DNA of 64,000 nucleotides from Streptomyces echinatus (GTDB taxonomy: Bacteria > Actinomycetota > Actinomycetes > Streptomycetales > Streptomycetaceae), in contig NZ_JACHJK010000014.1 in NCBI RefSeq assembly GCF_014203595.1, positions 124,001-188,000 of the forward strand, written 5' to 3'. Both the position numbers and the translations under genes were made by a program. Position 1 is the stretch's first letter. Each line of letters starts with the position of its first letter. This document shows, piece by piece, positions 33,572-43,268 of this stretch. Below the pieces are notes generated by a model. It made no database searches and was not told the origin of the DNA. It saw only the letters and a list, made by a program, of their open reading frames with translations.

Positions 33572-35188
33572 TCAGCGCGACACGCGGGCGTGCGCCTGCT
33601 CGAAGGCGGCGAAGGCGGCCTCCTGGCGCCATTCGAGACGGGCCCTGGCGCTCTCCACGAGCAGGTGCCGGCAGGCCGCGCCGCGCACGGGCAGGCCGGG
33701 GCGTTCGGCACGGCAGGCCGGGACCGGGTGGTAGCCGGCGGCGGTGGGGTTGCCCTGCCACAGGCTCGCGCCCGTCAGGAAGCCGTACTCCAGGGAGGCG
33801 CGGGCCAGGTCCTTCAGCTCGGGATACCGCAGGCCGTAGGTGTCGGCGGCGTACCGGTACTCGTGGCTGATGTCGATGCGGGACACCCCGGGGTCGTCCG
33901 TGGCCAGGACGACCGGGACGCCGTAGCGGCGGTAGGTGCCGAAGGGGTGGTCGGCGCCCTTGACGCCGAGGATCTGTGCGTTGCTGGAGAAGGGCACCTC
34001 CACGGCCACCTCGCGGTCGGCCATGGTGCGTGCGGTGTGCTGCCAGTCGTCCTCGTGGACGAGGTCGACGCCGTGTCCGACGCGCTCGGTGCGGGCGACG
34101 TCCACGGCCTGCCCGATGTGGAACTTGAGGTCCTCGGGCTTGACCAGCCCGGGCCACAGCTCGCCGGCGTGCAGGGTGACACGGGCCCTCGGGTACTGGG
34201 TGCGCAGATAGCCGACCATGCGCATCTGGAGGCTGTAGTCGCGCAGGGAGCTGGCCCAGTCCTCGGGCTGGACGAGGTTCACGCCCACGAACCGCGGGTC
34301 GGCCTCGGCCAGCCGCATGCCGAGGGCGAGCTGGGTGAAGACCCGCTGCGGCGAACTGCCCCGGGATGCCTGGGAGATCCAGCGCACGGTGAGGCCGCAG
34401 GCGGGCCGGGCGCGCGAGGTGCCGCAGTGCTCGGTGGCGCGGAACTCGGCGTCGCCGTCGTCGGCCTCCTCGCGGGCCTCGGCGACCAACTTGTCCAGTT
34501 TGCCGTCCGCGACCAGGCCCCGGTGCAGGGCGGCGAGGTCGTCGTCCCAGCCGACCTGGGCGGCGAGCTTCTTCGCGCCGTCGGAGGCGGGGGTGACCAT
34601 CGTCTCCAGATAGAACTGGTTGTCACGCACGACGGTGTCGGCGACCTCGGCGAGCAGCTTGCCCCGGTGCCGCCAGGTCACCTCGCCGAACTTGTCGAAG
34701 GTGTCGAAGAAGTGGTCGTGCCCGTTCTGGCCGGGCGGGAAGTCCTCCATGGACCAGGCGCGGATCACCGCGTCACGGAAGGCGCGGTCGGTGCGCGCGT
34801 CGGCGGCCGGGCGGGTGCCCGGGCCACAGGGCGGTGTGACGGCGGCCAGCCTCGCGGTGTCGATGCACAGGCCGTCCTCGGCGGCCAGCTCGATCAGGTA
34901 CTCCGTGGACACCGCGCCGGAGAGGTGGTTGTGCAGGTCTCCGCCCTTGGGCAGTTGCCGGAAGAATTCACGCAGGGCCCCGGGCCGGTCGCGCAGCGAG
35001 CGGAGGTGGGCGTCCGTGCGCGCCTCCGCCGCCGTGACCTGCCGGGGCGGCGGCGCGGCGGGCCGGTCGTCCCGGTGGGCCGGCTGGGCGGCGGCGGGCA
35101 GGGCGGACAGCAGGGACAGGACACTGAGGGTGCCGAGCGCGGCCGGAACGACCCGGCGGCTCAGGGCACTTCGAGGTTGCAGACTCAC
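33572..35188 (-). CDS. Secreted adenosine deaminase-like protein
   Basis: A 538-residue precursor starting at GTG 35188. The signal peptide (RRVVPAALGTLSVLSLLSALPAAAQPA) indicates export. All metal and catalytic motifs of the adenosine/AMP deaminase family are present: DLHNHLSGA (His-x-His), RVTLHAGELW (His and catalytic Glu), ERVGHGVDLV and VVLATDDPGVSR (Asp-Asp). The length and secretion recall ADGF/CECR1-type extracellular adenosine deaminases. It would convert extracellular adenosine to inosine, for salvage or to remove a toxic nucleoside. It is transcribed alone. Confidence 0.9.
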   Translation of the reverse strand: MSLQPRSALSRRVVPAALGTLSVLSLLSALPAAAQPAHRDDRPAAPPPRQVTAAEARTDAHLRSLRDRPGALREFFRQLPKGGDLHNHLSGAVSTEYLIELAAEDGLCIDTARLAAVTPPCGPGTRPAADARTDRAFRDAVIRAWSMEDFPPGQNGHDHFFDTFDKFGEVTWRHRGKLLAEVADTVVRDNQFYLETMVTPASDGAKKLAAQVGWDDDLAALHRGLVADGKLDKLVAEAREEADDGDAEFRATEHCGTSRARPACGLTVRWISQASRGSSPQRVFTQLALGMRLAEADPRFVGVNLVQPEDWASSLRDYSLQMRMVGYLRTQYPRARVTLHAGELWPGLVKPEDLKFHIGQAVDVARTERVGHGVDLVHEDDWQHTARTMADREVAVEVPFSSNAQILGVKGADHPFGTYRRYGVPVVLATDDPGVSRIDISHEYRYAADTYGLRYPELKDLARASLEYGFLTGASLWQGNPTAAGYHPVPACRAERPGLPVRGAACRHLLVESARARLEWRQEAAFAAFEQAHARVSR

Positions 35189-35364
35189 AGGGGCATGATC
35201 ACGGAAAGATCACGGCGACATGCTCCGATGGGGCGGATCCCCGCCGGAGAGCACCCGACCGGGTGACGGACCGGCGCACCGCCGCCGGCCCGGCCGCCGG
35301 CGCCGTCCCGCCCGACGGGCCGGCCGCACGTCAGGCAGGGCGCCGGGGTGGGCAAACGGCCGGG

Positions 35365-35389
35365 GCATGTGTGGCGTCCGTGCGGGTAT
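35365..35389 (+). promoter_or_regulatory. SigB-like promoter for the DUF5133 gene
   Basis: GCAT (35365-35368), a 15-nt spacer and GGGTAT (35384-35389) fit the Streptomyces stress sigma factor pattern GNNT-N14-16-GGGTAY. The -10 element lies 49 nt upstream of ATG 35438. Confidence 0.45.
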
Positions 35390-35437
35390 TCGCGCTGCGA
35401 CTTCGTACATCGGCGACTCACCAAGGAGGCGGCACGC

Positions 35438-35740
35438 ATGCTCATGGCACACCCCGCGGTACTGAAGGACCTCATCGCCCAGTACGAGGCCCTCACCCTG
35501 CTGCGGGCCGAGGAGAGCACTGCCCAGGCCCGGCAGCGGCTCGCGGACGTCTCCTACACCCTGTGCGTGGCCACCGGCACCCGGGACGTCGACATGGCCC
35601 TGATCGCCGCCCGCCACCGCCTCTCCGGTGCCCGCCCGGAGGACGACTCCCTCCTCCAGCCGTCCGTGCTCCAAGCCCCCGCACCGCAGGCGTCCACGCT
35701 TCGGGCGCCGGTCCCGGCCGAGCCGACTCCCGCGGTCTGA
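35438..35740 (+). CDS. DUF5133 protein
   Basis: A 100-residue protein from ATG 35438 with AAGGAGG 8 nt upstream. The DUF5133 core is MLMAHPAVLKDLIAQYEALT, followed by QRLADVSYTLCVATGTRDVD and ALIAARHRL. The last 35 residues are Ala/Pro-rich. The family is restricted to actinomycetes and has no known function. The SigB-like promoter suggests induction by stress. Confidence 0.85.
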   Translation: MLMAHPAVLKDLIAQYEALTLLRAEESTAQARQRLADVSYTLCVATGTRDVDMALIAARHRLSGARPEDDSLLQPSVLQAPAPQASTLRAPVPAEPTPAV

Positions 35741-35906
35741 ATCACCCCGGCCCACGGGGCAGTTGCCCGCACCCTCCCCCTGAAGTCGTTGCTTCCCGCT
35801 TCTGGTCGGCGAGACCTACCGGACGGTATACAGGCCCAGTCGAACGCGCGAGGGCCGCCGACCGGTGCCGCCACCGCGCGCTGCAGCGGGCTCAGGGGGA
35901 GGATCC

Positions 35907-36824
35907 ATGACGCACGAGACGCGTCCGGCGGACAGGACGAGAGGCCGGCGGCGGACCGCCGTACTGGGGGCCGCGCTGGGCGGATGCGCCCTGGTCGCGG
36001 CCGGCACGGCACCGGCCGCGGCGCACCCCGCCGGGCACGGCCGCGACGTCGCCTACGTCGCGCTCGGCGACTCCTACACCTCGGGCCCCGGCATCCCGAC
36101 GCAGGTGGACGCCGACTGTGCCCGCTCGGACCACAACTACCCCTCGCTCGTGGCCGCCCGGCACCGGACGACGGCGCTCACGGACGTGAGCTGCGGCGGG
36201 GCCACGACCGCCGAGATGTGGCGGGCACAAGGCGGCAACCCGCCCCAGCTCGACGCCCTGGACCGGCACACGGACCTGGTGACCCTGCAGATCGGCGGCA
36301 ACGACGTCGGTTTCGGCACCATCATCGGCACCTGTGCCCGCCTCGCCGCCCAGGACCCGTCGGGCAACCCCTGCGAACGGTCCTACAAGGCCTCCGGATA
36401 CGACCAGTTGGCCCTGACCGTCCTACGGACGGCGCCGAAGGTCGACCGGGTGCTGCGGGACATACGCGCCCGGGCGCCGCACGCCCGGGTGGTCGTCGTC
36501 GGCTACCCGGACCTGCTGCCGGACGACGGCAGCGGCTGTTTCCCGCAGGTGCCGTTCGCCCGGAAGGACTTCCCCTACCTTCGGGACACCGAGAAGCGGC
36601 TGAACCTGATGCTGCGGCTGGTGGCCGGCCTGAACCGGGCCGAGTACGTGGACACCTATGGCCCCACGGTCGGCCACGACATGTGCAAGGCGCCCGCGGA
36701 CCGCTGGATCGAGCCGCTCCAGCCGGCCTCGCCCGCGGCCCCGGCACACCCCAACGCCCAGGGCGAAGCGGCCATGGCACAGGCCGTACTGGACCGGCTG
36801 GACCGGGGCCACGGCCGCGGCTGA
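35907..36824 (+). CDS. Secreted SGNH/GDSL esterase
   Basis: A 305-residue precursor from ATG 35907 (GGGGGAGG upstream). The Arg-rich signal peptide (RGRRRTAVLGAALGGCALV) ends near APAAAHP. The four SGNH blocks are visible: VALGDSYTSGPG (nucleophile Ser), SCGGATTAEMW, QIGGNDVGFG and the terminal PAHPNAQGE (catalytic His). Six cysteines occur, as in secreted Streptomyces lipases and esterases of this type (S. rimosus lipase, SCO7513). It should hydrolyse lipid or acyl esters outside the cell. It is followed by a strong hairpin terminator. Confidence 0.93.
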   Translation: MTHETRPADRTRGRRRTAVLGAALGGCALVAAGTAPAAAHPAGHGRDVAYVALGDSYTSGPGIPTQVDADCARSDHNYPSLVAARHRTTALTDVSCGGATTAEMWRAQGGNPPQLDALDRHTDLVTLQIGGNDVGFGTIIGTCARLAAQDPSGNPCERSYKASGYDQLALTVLRTAPKVDRVLRDIRARAPHARVVVVGYPDLLPDDGSGCFPQVPFARKDFPYLRDTEKRLNLMLRLVAGLNRAEYVDTYGPTVGHDMCKAPADRWIEPLQPASPAAPAHPNAQGEAAMAQAVLDRLDRGHGRG

Positions 36825-36861
36825 ACCACGGGGCGGCCCCCTTCCGGGGCCGCCCCGTGGT
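36825..36861. terminator. Bidirectional hairpin terminator
   Basis: A perfect 16-bp stem (left arm ACCACGGGGCGGCCCC) closes a 5-nt CTTCC loop. It starts directly after the SGNH esterase stop and ends 4 nt before the convergent phosphoglucomutase stop, so it can serve both genes. Confidence 0.9.
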
Positions 36862-36865
36862 CCGG

Positions 36866-38506
<1,641 letters not shown>

Positions 38507-38617
38507 GAGTGGGTTCCTCCGCATCGGTGGGATCGATCGCTCACCACCCATCTTTCCCCGTCAGGGGCGCACCGGGCGAGTGCGCCCCACCAGCGGGGGC
38601 GCACCGCGCGGCGTGGT

Positions 38618-39457
38618 TCAGCCGATGTGGTAGCCGTCCCCGTACACCTTCCAGTCGAGGGGGGTGTTCAGGTCGAGGTTGCCCTTGCGCAGGAAGACCC
38701 GCTGCTCGGTGTCGACCCTGCTGGTGTCGCTGTGCGCCTCCTCCTGCTTCATGGCCCACACCCGGGCGTCCAGGAAGGCGTTGAGGTACGCCGTCTCGTC
38801 GCCGCCCTGGGCCGGCGGCTTGGCGGTGCGCAGGGCGCGCTTGCGTATGTTGCGGAAGCTGGTCGGGTCGTCGCCGTCGCCGTGCATGACGAGGGCGTCG
38901 TAGTAGGCGAACTGGCCGAGCGCGCGCAGTCCGTCCGTCTTGCCCTGGGCGACGGCGGGGTTGAAGTAGACACGGTCGCGTTCGTCGTTCTGGGCCTGCT
39001 GGAACGCGGTGTCCTGGGCTGCCTTGCGCCAGTCCCTGGGGAAGTTGGGGTCCAGGCCCTCGTGGGAGTCGCTGCCGTCGACCTCGCGCAGGGCGGGCAG
39101 GTACCTGGCGAGGACGTTGCCGGGCTTGCGGGCGGTGTAGAGCTCGACGAGGTCGAGCATGTCGCCGGTGCCGGAGCAGAAGCCGATGATGCCGGCGGTG
39201 TAGCCGCGGCCGTCGCCGATGTCCTCGATGTACTTGTACTGGGCCTTCCAGTCGAGCGAGGAGTTCTCCGCGCTCGACACCAGCTTCATGGCGATCTCCT
39301 TCTTCGCCGGGTCGTCCAGGCCGGGTGCGGCGGCCCGTGCCACGGCGGCGGGTGTGACGCCGAGCAGGGCACCGGAGGCGACGGCGCCGAGCGCGGCCAC
39401 GACGGCCCGGCGGGAGAGGTGGGCGGGGGACGCCGGTGTGCGGTCTGCGAACACCAC
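38618..39457 (-). CDS. csnA: Secreted GH46 chitosanase
   Basis: About 279 residues from GTG 39457 (GGAG 5 nt upstream). The signal peptide has a twin-arginine SRRAVVAALGAV motif and ends near VARAAAPG, so Tat export is likely. The mature enzyme closely follows the Streptomyces N174 chitosanase: EIAMKLVSSAENSSLDWK (catalytic Glu), YIEDIGDGRGYT (catalytic Asp), FQQAQNDERDRVYF and SRVDTEQRVFL. It cuts chitosan endo-wise with inversion. A perfect palindrome lies about 55 bp upstream of the start, at the place where chitosanase genes are repressed in related strains. Confidence 0.95.
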   Translation of the reverse strand: MVFADRTPASPAHLSRRAVVAALGAVASGALLGVTPAAVARAAAPGLDDPAKKEIAMKLVSSAENSSLDWKAQYKYIEDIGDGRGYTAGIIGFCSGTGDMLDLVELYTARKPGNVLARYLPALREVDGSDSHEGLDPNFPRDWRKAAQDTAFQQAQNDERDRVYFNPAVAQGKTDGLRALGQFAYYDALVMHGDGDDPTSFRNIRKRALRTAKPPAQGGDETAYLNAFLDARVWAMKQEEAHSDTSRVDTEQRVFLRKGNLDLNTPLDWKVYGDGYHIG

Positions 39458-39509
39458 GGGGGCTCCAAGGGAGTGTGGGGGGCGGCCAGTTGGCCCGTAC
39501 CGGTATTGG

Positions 39510-39524
39510 TAGGAAAGTTTCCTA
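39510..39524. promoter_or_regulatory. Chitosanase operator (CsnR-box-like palindrome)
   Basis: TAGGAAA and TTTCCTA flank a single central base. It is 53 bp upstream of the chitosanase start. Streptomyces chitosanase genes are repressed by the ROK-family protein CsnR at a palindrome in this position; matching this site to it is inference. Confidence 0.7.
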
Positions 39525-39604
39525 TCAAACACGGGGTGGGCCGGTAACCCGGCTTGCGAGAAGTTCGTAGGATCGGACGACTCCATCCGTGCCGCGCCGG
39601 TGGC

Positions 39605-41149
39605 TCAGCCGCGCCGCGCCTCGTCCCGTTCCTCGGTGAAGGCGTACAGCTCCTTCGACGTCGAGATCAGCTCGCGCCGCTCCTCCCGTGAACCGACCAT
39701 CGGCTGCGAGCCCTTGAGCGGCACCTGGGCGCTCTCCGGCAGGAACCTGACGGTGAGCAGTCCGATGGCGCCGGCCAGCATCAGATAGTAGGCCGGCATG
39801 AGGTCGTCGCCGCTGAGACCGACCAGCGCGGCGGTGACCAGCGGGGTGGTGCCGCCGAACGCGGCGACGGCGATGTTGAAACCGATCCCCATGGCCGCGT
39901 AGCGGACGGCGGTCGGGAACAGGGCGGGCAGGGTGGCCGCGCTGGGAGCGGCGAAGCAGGCCAGCAGCGTGGCCAGGAGCAGCACCCCGAGAATCGGCGG
40001 CCAGGTTCCCTCCGCCTTGATCAGCAGGAAGGCCGGGACGGCGAGGACGATCATCGCGGCGGCGGCGACGGCGTACAGCGGCCGCCGCCCCACCCGGTCG
40101 CTGAGCCGGCCGAGGAAGGTGATCAGGACGACGATCCACAGCATGCCGACGAGCACCAGGAGGTCCGCCGAGCCGCTGGAGCGCTTCAGGGTCTCGGTCT
40201 GATAGGTCGGCAGATAGCCGGTGACCATGTAGTTGGTGACGTTGTAGAGCAGCACCAGCCCCATGCAGACGAGCAAGGGGCGCCAGTGGTTGCGGACGAT
40301 GTCCTTGAACTCGCTGCCCGCCGACTCCTGCGCCAGGGCCTTCTCGTGTTCGTCCAGTTGCTGCTGGAAGGCCGGGGACTCCTCCAGCTTCAGCCGCATG
40401 TAGAGGCCGATCACCCCGAGCGGTCCGGCGACCAGGAACGGGACGCGCCAGCCCCAGGAGAGCATCTGGCCGTCCGTCAGGGCCAGGTTCAGCGCGGTGA
40501 CCAGGGCCGAGCCGAGGGCGTAGCCGACGAACGTGCCGAAGTCGAGCCAGCTGGACAGGAAGCCGCGCCGGCGGTCCGGGGAGTACTCGGCGACGAAGGT
40601 GGTGGCCCCGCCGTACTCGCCCCCCGTGGAGAAGCCCTGGACCATGCGGGCGAGCAGGAGCAGCACCGGCGCGGCGATGCCGATGGTGGCGTAGCCGGGG
40701 ATGATCCCGATGGCGAAGGTGCCCACCGCCATCATGATCATGGTGGTGGCGAGCACCTTCTGCCGTCCGATCCGGTCACCCAGCGGCCCGAAGACCAGTC
40801 CGCCGAGGGGCCGTACGACGAAGGCGGCGGCGAAGGTCGCGAACGAGGAGATGACCTGGGCGGCCGGTGAGGCGCCCGGGAAGAAGACCTTCCCGATGGT
40901 CGCGGCGAGGTAGCTGTAGACGCCGAAGTCGAACCACTCCATGCAGTTGCCGAGCGCGGAGGCGCCGACGGCACGCCGGAGCAGCGGGGGCTCGACGACC
41001 TGGACGTCGTCCTTGTCGAAGGCCCCGCGGTTGCGGCGGAGCCTGCGGGTCAGCTCCTCGCGGACCTGGCGCGGCAGCCGCGCCACGGCCTGCGGTACCC
41101 GCGGTCTGCCCGGGGCGCCCCCCTCCCCACCGGACATCGCACCGCTCAC
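39605..41149 (-). CDS. MFS transporter, metabolite:H+ symporter (ProP-like)
   Basis: 514 residues from GTG 41149, with AGGAGG 5 nt upstream. Twelve membrane segments are predicted. The MHS family marks are GNCMEWFDFGVYSYLA, FGPLGDRIGRQKVLATTM (MFS motif A), LLLLARMVQGFSTGGEYGG and FLGRLSDRVGRRPLY. A long basic N-terminal tail and an acidic C-terminal tail flank the membrane part. ProP-type carriers import proline, betaine or other organic acids and zwitterions. It is divergent from the aldo/keto reductase gene. Confidence 0.9.
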   Translation of the reverse strand: MSGAMSGGEGGAPGRPRVPQAVARLPRQVREELTRRLRRNRGAFDKDDVQVVEPPLLRRAVGASALGNCMEWFDFGVYSYLAATIGKVFFPGASPAAQVISSFATFAAAFVVRPLGGLVFGPLGDRIGRQKVLATTMIMMAVGTFAIGIIPGYATIGIAAPVLLLLARMVQGFSTGGEYGGATTFVAEYSPDRRRGFLSSWLDFGTFVGYALGSALVTALNLALTDGQMLSWGWRVPFLVAGPLGVIGLYMRLKLEESPAFQQQLDEHEKALAQESAGSEFKDIVRNHWRPLLVCMGLVLLYNVTNYMVTGYLPTYQTETLKRSSGSADLLVLVGMLWIVVLITFLGRLSDRVGRRPLYAVAAAAMIVLAVPAFLLIKAEGTWPPILGVLLLATLLACFAAPSAATLPALFPTAVRYAAMGIGFNIAVAAFGGTTPLVTAALVGLSGDDLMPAYYLMLAGAIGLLTVRFLPESAQVPLKGSQPMVGSREERRELISTSKELYAFTEERDEARRG

Positions 41150-41328
41150 GAGCGCCTCCTTCGTCTCGCCCTCGTGATCACCGCCTGCCCGTCTCCCCGA
41201 TTAAGAAACGGAACCGCTCAATCCCATCCCTGACGTCGGTTGGACTTGCCGGGCACCAGGGAGCAGGGTGGACGTGCCCGTGCGCACACGCAGGGGCACC
41301 CCCTACGGCACCACCCGGAGAAGACCCG

Positions 41329-42372
41329 ATGACGTACGTCGCGGACCCCGCTCGCTACGACGGCACCATGCGCTACCGGCGCACCGGCCGTTCCGGGCTG
41401 GACCTGCCGGTCCTGTCCCTGGGCTACTGGCACAACTTCGGCGACGACCGCCCGTTCGAGGCCCAGCGGGAGATCGCGCTGCGCGCCTTCGACCTCGGGA
41501 TCACCCACCACGACCTGGCCAACAACTACGGCCCCCCGTACGGCGCGGCCGAGAGCAACTTCGGACGGCTGCTCAGGAGCGACCTGGCGCCGTACCGCGA
41601 CGAGCTGGTGATCTCCACCAAGGCCGGCTGGGACATGTGGCCCGGCCCCTACGGGCAGGGCGGCGGCTCCCGCAAGTACCTGCTCGCCTCGCTGGACCAG
41701 TCCCTCAGCCGGACGGGCCTGGACTACGTGGACATCTTCTACTCCCACCGGCTGGACGCGAGCACGCCCCTGGAGGAGACCATGGGCGCGCTCGACACCG
41801 CCGTCCGCCAGGGCAAGGCCCTCTACGTCGGCATCTCCTCCTACGACGCCGAGCGCACCCGGCAGGCCGCCGCGATCCTGCGCGACCTCGGCACCCCGCT
41901 GCTGATCCACCAGCCGTCGTACAGCATGCTCAACCGCTGGATCGAGACCGACGGCCTGCTGGAGGCGGCGCGGGAGGAGGGCTTCGGGGTCATCGGCTTC
42001 ACGGCGCTCGCCCAGGGCCTGCTCACGGGCCGCTACCTGGAGGGTGTCCCGCAGGACTCGCGGGCCGCCCGGGGGACCTCGCTGGACGCCTCCTGGCTGA
42101 CGGACGAGCTGCGGGGCCGGCTGCGCGCCCTGAACGACATCGCCGCCCGGCGCGGGCAGACGCTGGCCCAGCTGGCGCTGGCCTGGGCGCTGCGGGACGA
42201 GCGGGTGACGTCCCTCGTGATCGGCGCCTCCCGGGTCGAGCAGCTGGAGCAGAACGTCGCCGCGCTGGAGAACCTCGACTTCACCGGCGAGGAGCTGGCC
42301 GAGATCGACAAGCTCGCGACCGACGGCGGCGTGGACCTGTGGCGGGACGCCCGGCTGGGAAATCTCGGCTGA
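41329..42372 (+). CDS. Aldo/keto reductase (YghZ/GprI-like)
   Basis: A 347-residue enzyme from ATG 41329 (GGAGAAG upstream). The catalytic tetrad is visible: Asp and Tyr in HHDLANNYGPPYGAAE, Lys in ISTKAGWDMWPGPYG and His in IFYSHRLD. The WPGPYG and GGGSRKYLLASLDQSL segments are typical of the YghZ group, which reduces L-glyceraldehyde-3-phosphate and methylglyoxal with NADPH. The C-terminal VIGASRVEQLEQNVAAL is the cofactor-binding end. Its physiological substrate here is unknown. A CRP-like site follows the stop and serves downstream ORFs. Confidence 0.92.
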   Translation: MTYVADPARYDGTMRYRRTGRSGLDLPVLSLGYWHNFGDDRPFEAQREIALRAFDLGITHHDLANNYGPPYGAAESNFGRLLRSDLAPYRDELVISTKAGWDMWPGPYGQGGGSRKYLLASLDQSLSRTGLDYVDIFYSHRLDASTPLEETMGALDTAVRQGKALYVGISSYDAERTRQAAAILRDLGTPLLIHQPSYSMLNRWIETDGLLEAAREEGFGVIGFTALAQGLLTGRYLEGVPQDSRAARGTSLDASWLTDELRGRLRALNDIAARRGQTLAQLALAWALRDERVTSLVIGASRVEQLEQNVAALENLDFTGEELAEIDKLATDGGVDLWRDARLGNLG

Positions 42373-42382
42373 CCCCCTGTCT

Positions 42383-42398
42383 TGTGACCCACGTCACA
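42383..42398. promoter_or_regulatory. CRP-like binding site
   Basis: TGTGA-CCCACG-TCACA is a perfect match to the CRP consensus TGTGA-N6-TCACA. It is 25 bp upstream of the small ORF at 42423 and 98 bp upstream of the zinc-ribbon ORF. Streptomyces has a global Crp with a similar motif. Confidence 0.65.
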
Positions 42399-42422
42399 GA
42401 CTTAAGGGAAAAGTAGGACATA

Positions 42423-42548
42423 ATGGAAGCCATTCGGACAGCGTTGTCATCCCTTCCCCACGACAGCCCCAGCGACTTCGAGGAGCCGCTCACCGTATGG
42501 CGTACGGAGCCCACCGCAGTCCCCTTCTCCCTCCTCACCCGGACCTGA
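42423..42548 (+). CDS. Small ORF, 41 residues (possible leader)
   Basis: Begins ATG 42423 with AGGA 4 nt upstream and reads MEAIRTALSSLPHDSPSDFE, ending FSLLTRT. It overlaps the next ORF in another frame. It could be a real small protein or a leader peptide; no family is recognised. Confidence 0.4.
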   Translation: MEAIRTALSSLPHDSPSDFEEPLTVWRTEPTAVPFSLLTRT

Positions 42549-42673
42549 GCCTCGCTCGCGACTGCGAGCTGTGCCTCGGCTGGGGAACCGTCGTCACCCG
42601 CGACGGGGAGCACGAGCTGTGCCACGCGTGCCAGCCCGGCCCCGACGACGAGGACGTCACCTCCCGCTCATGA
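42497..42673 (+). CDS. Small zinc-ribbon-like protein
   Basis: A 58-residue frame from ATG 42497. It contains CELCLGWGTVVTRDGEHELC followed by HAC, that is CxxC-x16-CxxC, a probable single zinc ribbon. The tail is acidic. It overlaps the upstream 41-residue ORF by 52 nt in a different frame. The two cysteine pairs make a real gene likely, but no function is known. Confidence 0.6.
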   Translation: MAYGAHRSPLLPPHPDLSLARDCELCLGWGTVVTRDGEHELCHACQPGPDDEDVTSRS

Positions 42674-42778
42674 CGCTCCCCCCTGCCCGCCCCGGGCTCC
42701 CGCGGACGATCACGGTCCCGCTAAGCTCCGGGTAATGGTTTCACCAAGAGATGTTCAAACCCGGGCAGGGGGGCGGCC

Positions 42779-43264
42779 ATGAGCACCGCACGCACCAGCA
42801 GGACACCGTTGCCGGGCATCGGCGTCCGGTACGACCTGACGACCCGCGAGCACCGCCATGTGTCGGTGGTGGCCCACCGGGACGGCTCGCGCACGCTGAA
42901 CGCCTACCGGCGCGACGATCCCGATGCCTGCGCTCTGTCGGTCCGCCTCACCGGACAGGAGGCGGAGGCCCTGGTGGACGCCCTGAAGCCGACCCACCAC
43001 AGCCCCACCCTGCTGTCCACGACGGAACTGGGCCTGGTGGCCGAGCGGATCGAACTGTCCGGAACCTCGCACTGGAACGGTCGGCTGCTCGGCGACACCC
43101 GGATGCGGACCGAGACCGGCGTGTCCATCGTGGCCGTACTGCGCCGCGCGGAGGCGATCCCCTCCCCCGGCCCCGGCTTCCGGCTGGCCGGCGGGGACAC
43201 CCTGATCGTCATCGGCACCCGCGAGGGTGTCGACGCGGCCGCCGCGATACTCGGGCGGGAGTGA
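42779..43264 (+). CDS. Cation:proton antiporter regulatory subunit (KhtT-like)
   Basis: A 161-residue cytosolic protein. The N-terminal half (PGIGVRYDLTTREHRHVSVV) and the C-terminal TrkA-C-like domain (ETGVSIVAVLRRAEAIPSPG, FRLAGGDTLIVIGTREGVD) match KhtT-type gating subunits. These bind nucleotides or ions and control the membrane subunit. The stop lies 4 nt before the start of the antiporter gene, so the two are translationally linked. Confidence 0.88.
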   Translation: MSTARTSRTPLPGIGVRYDLTTREHRHVSVVAHRDGSRTLNAYRRDDPDACALSVRLTGQEAEALVDALKPTHHSPTLLSTTELGLVAERIELSGTSHWNGRLLGDTRMRTETGVSIVAVLRRAEAIPSPGPGFRLAGGDTLIVIGTREGVDAAAAILGRE

Positions 43265-43268
43265 TCCG

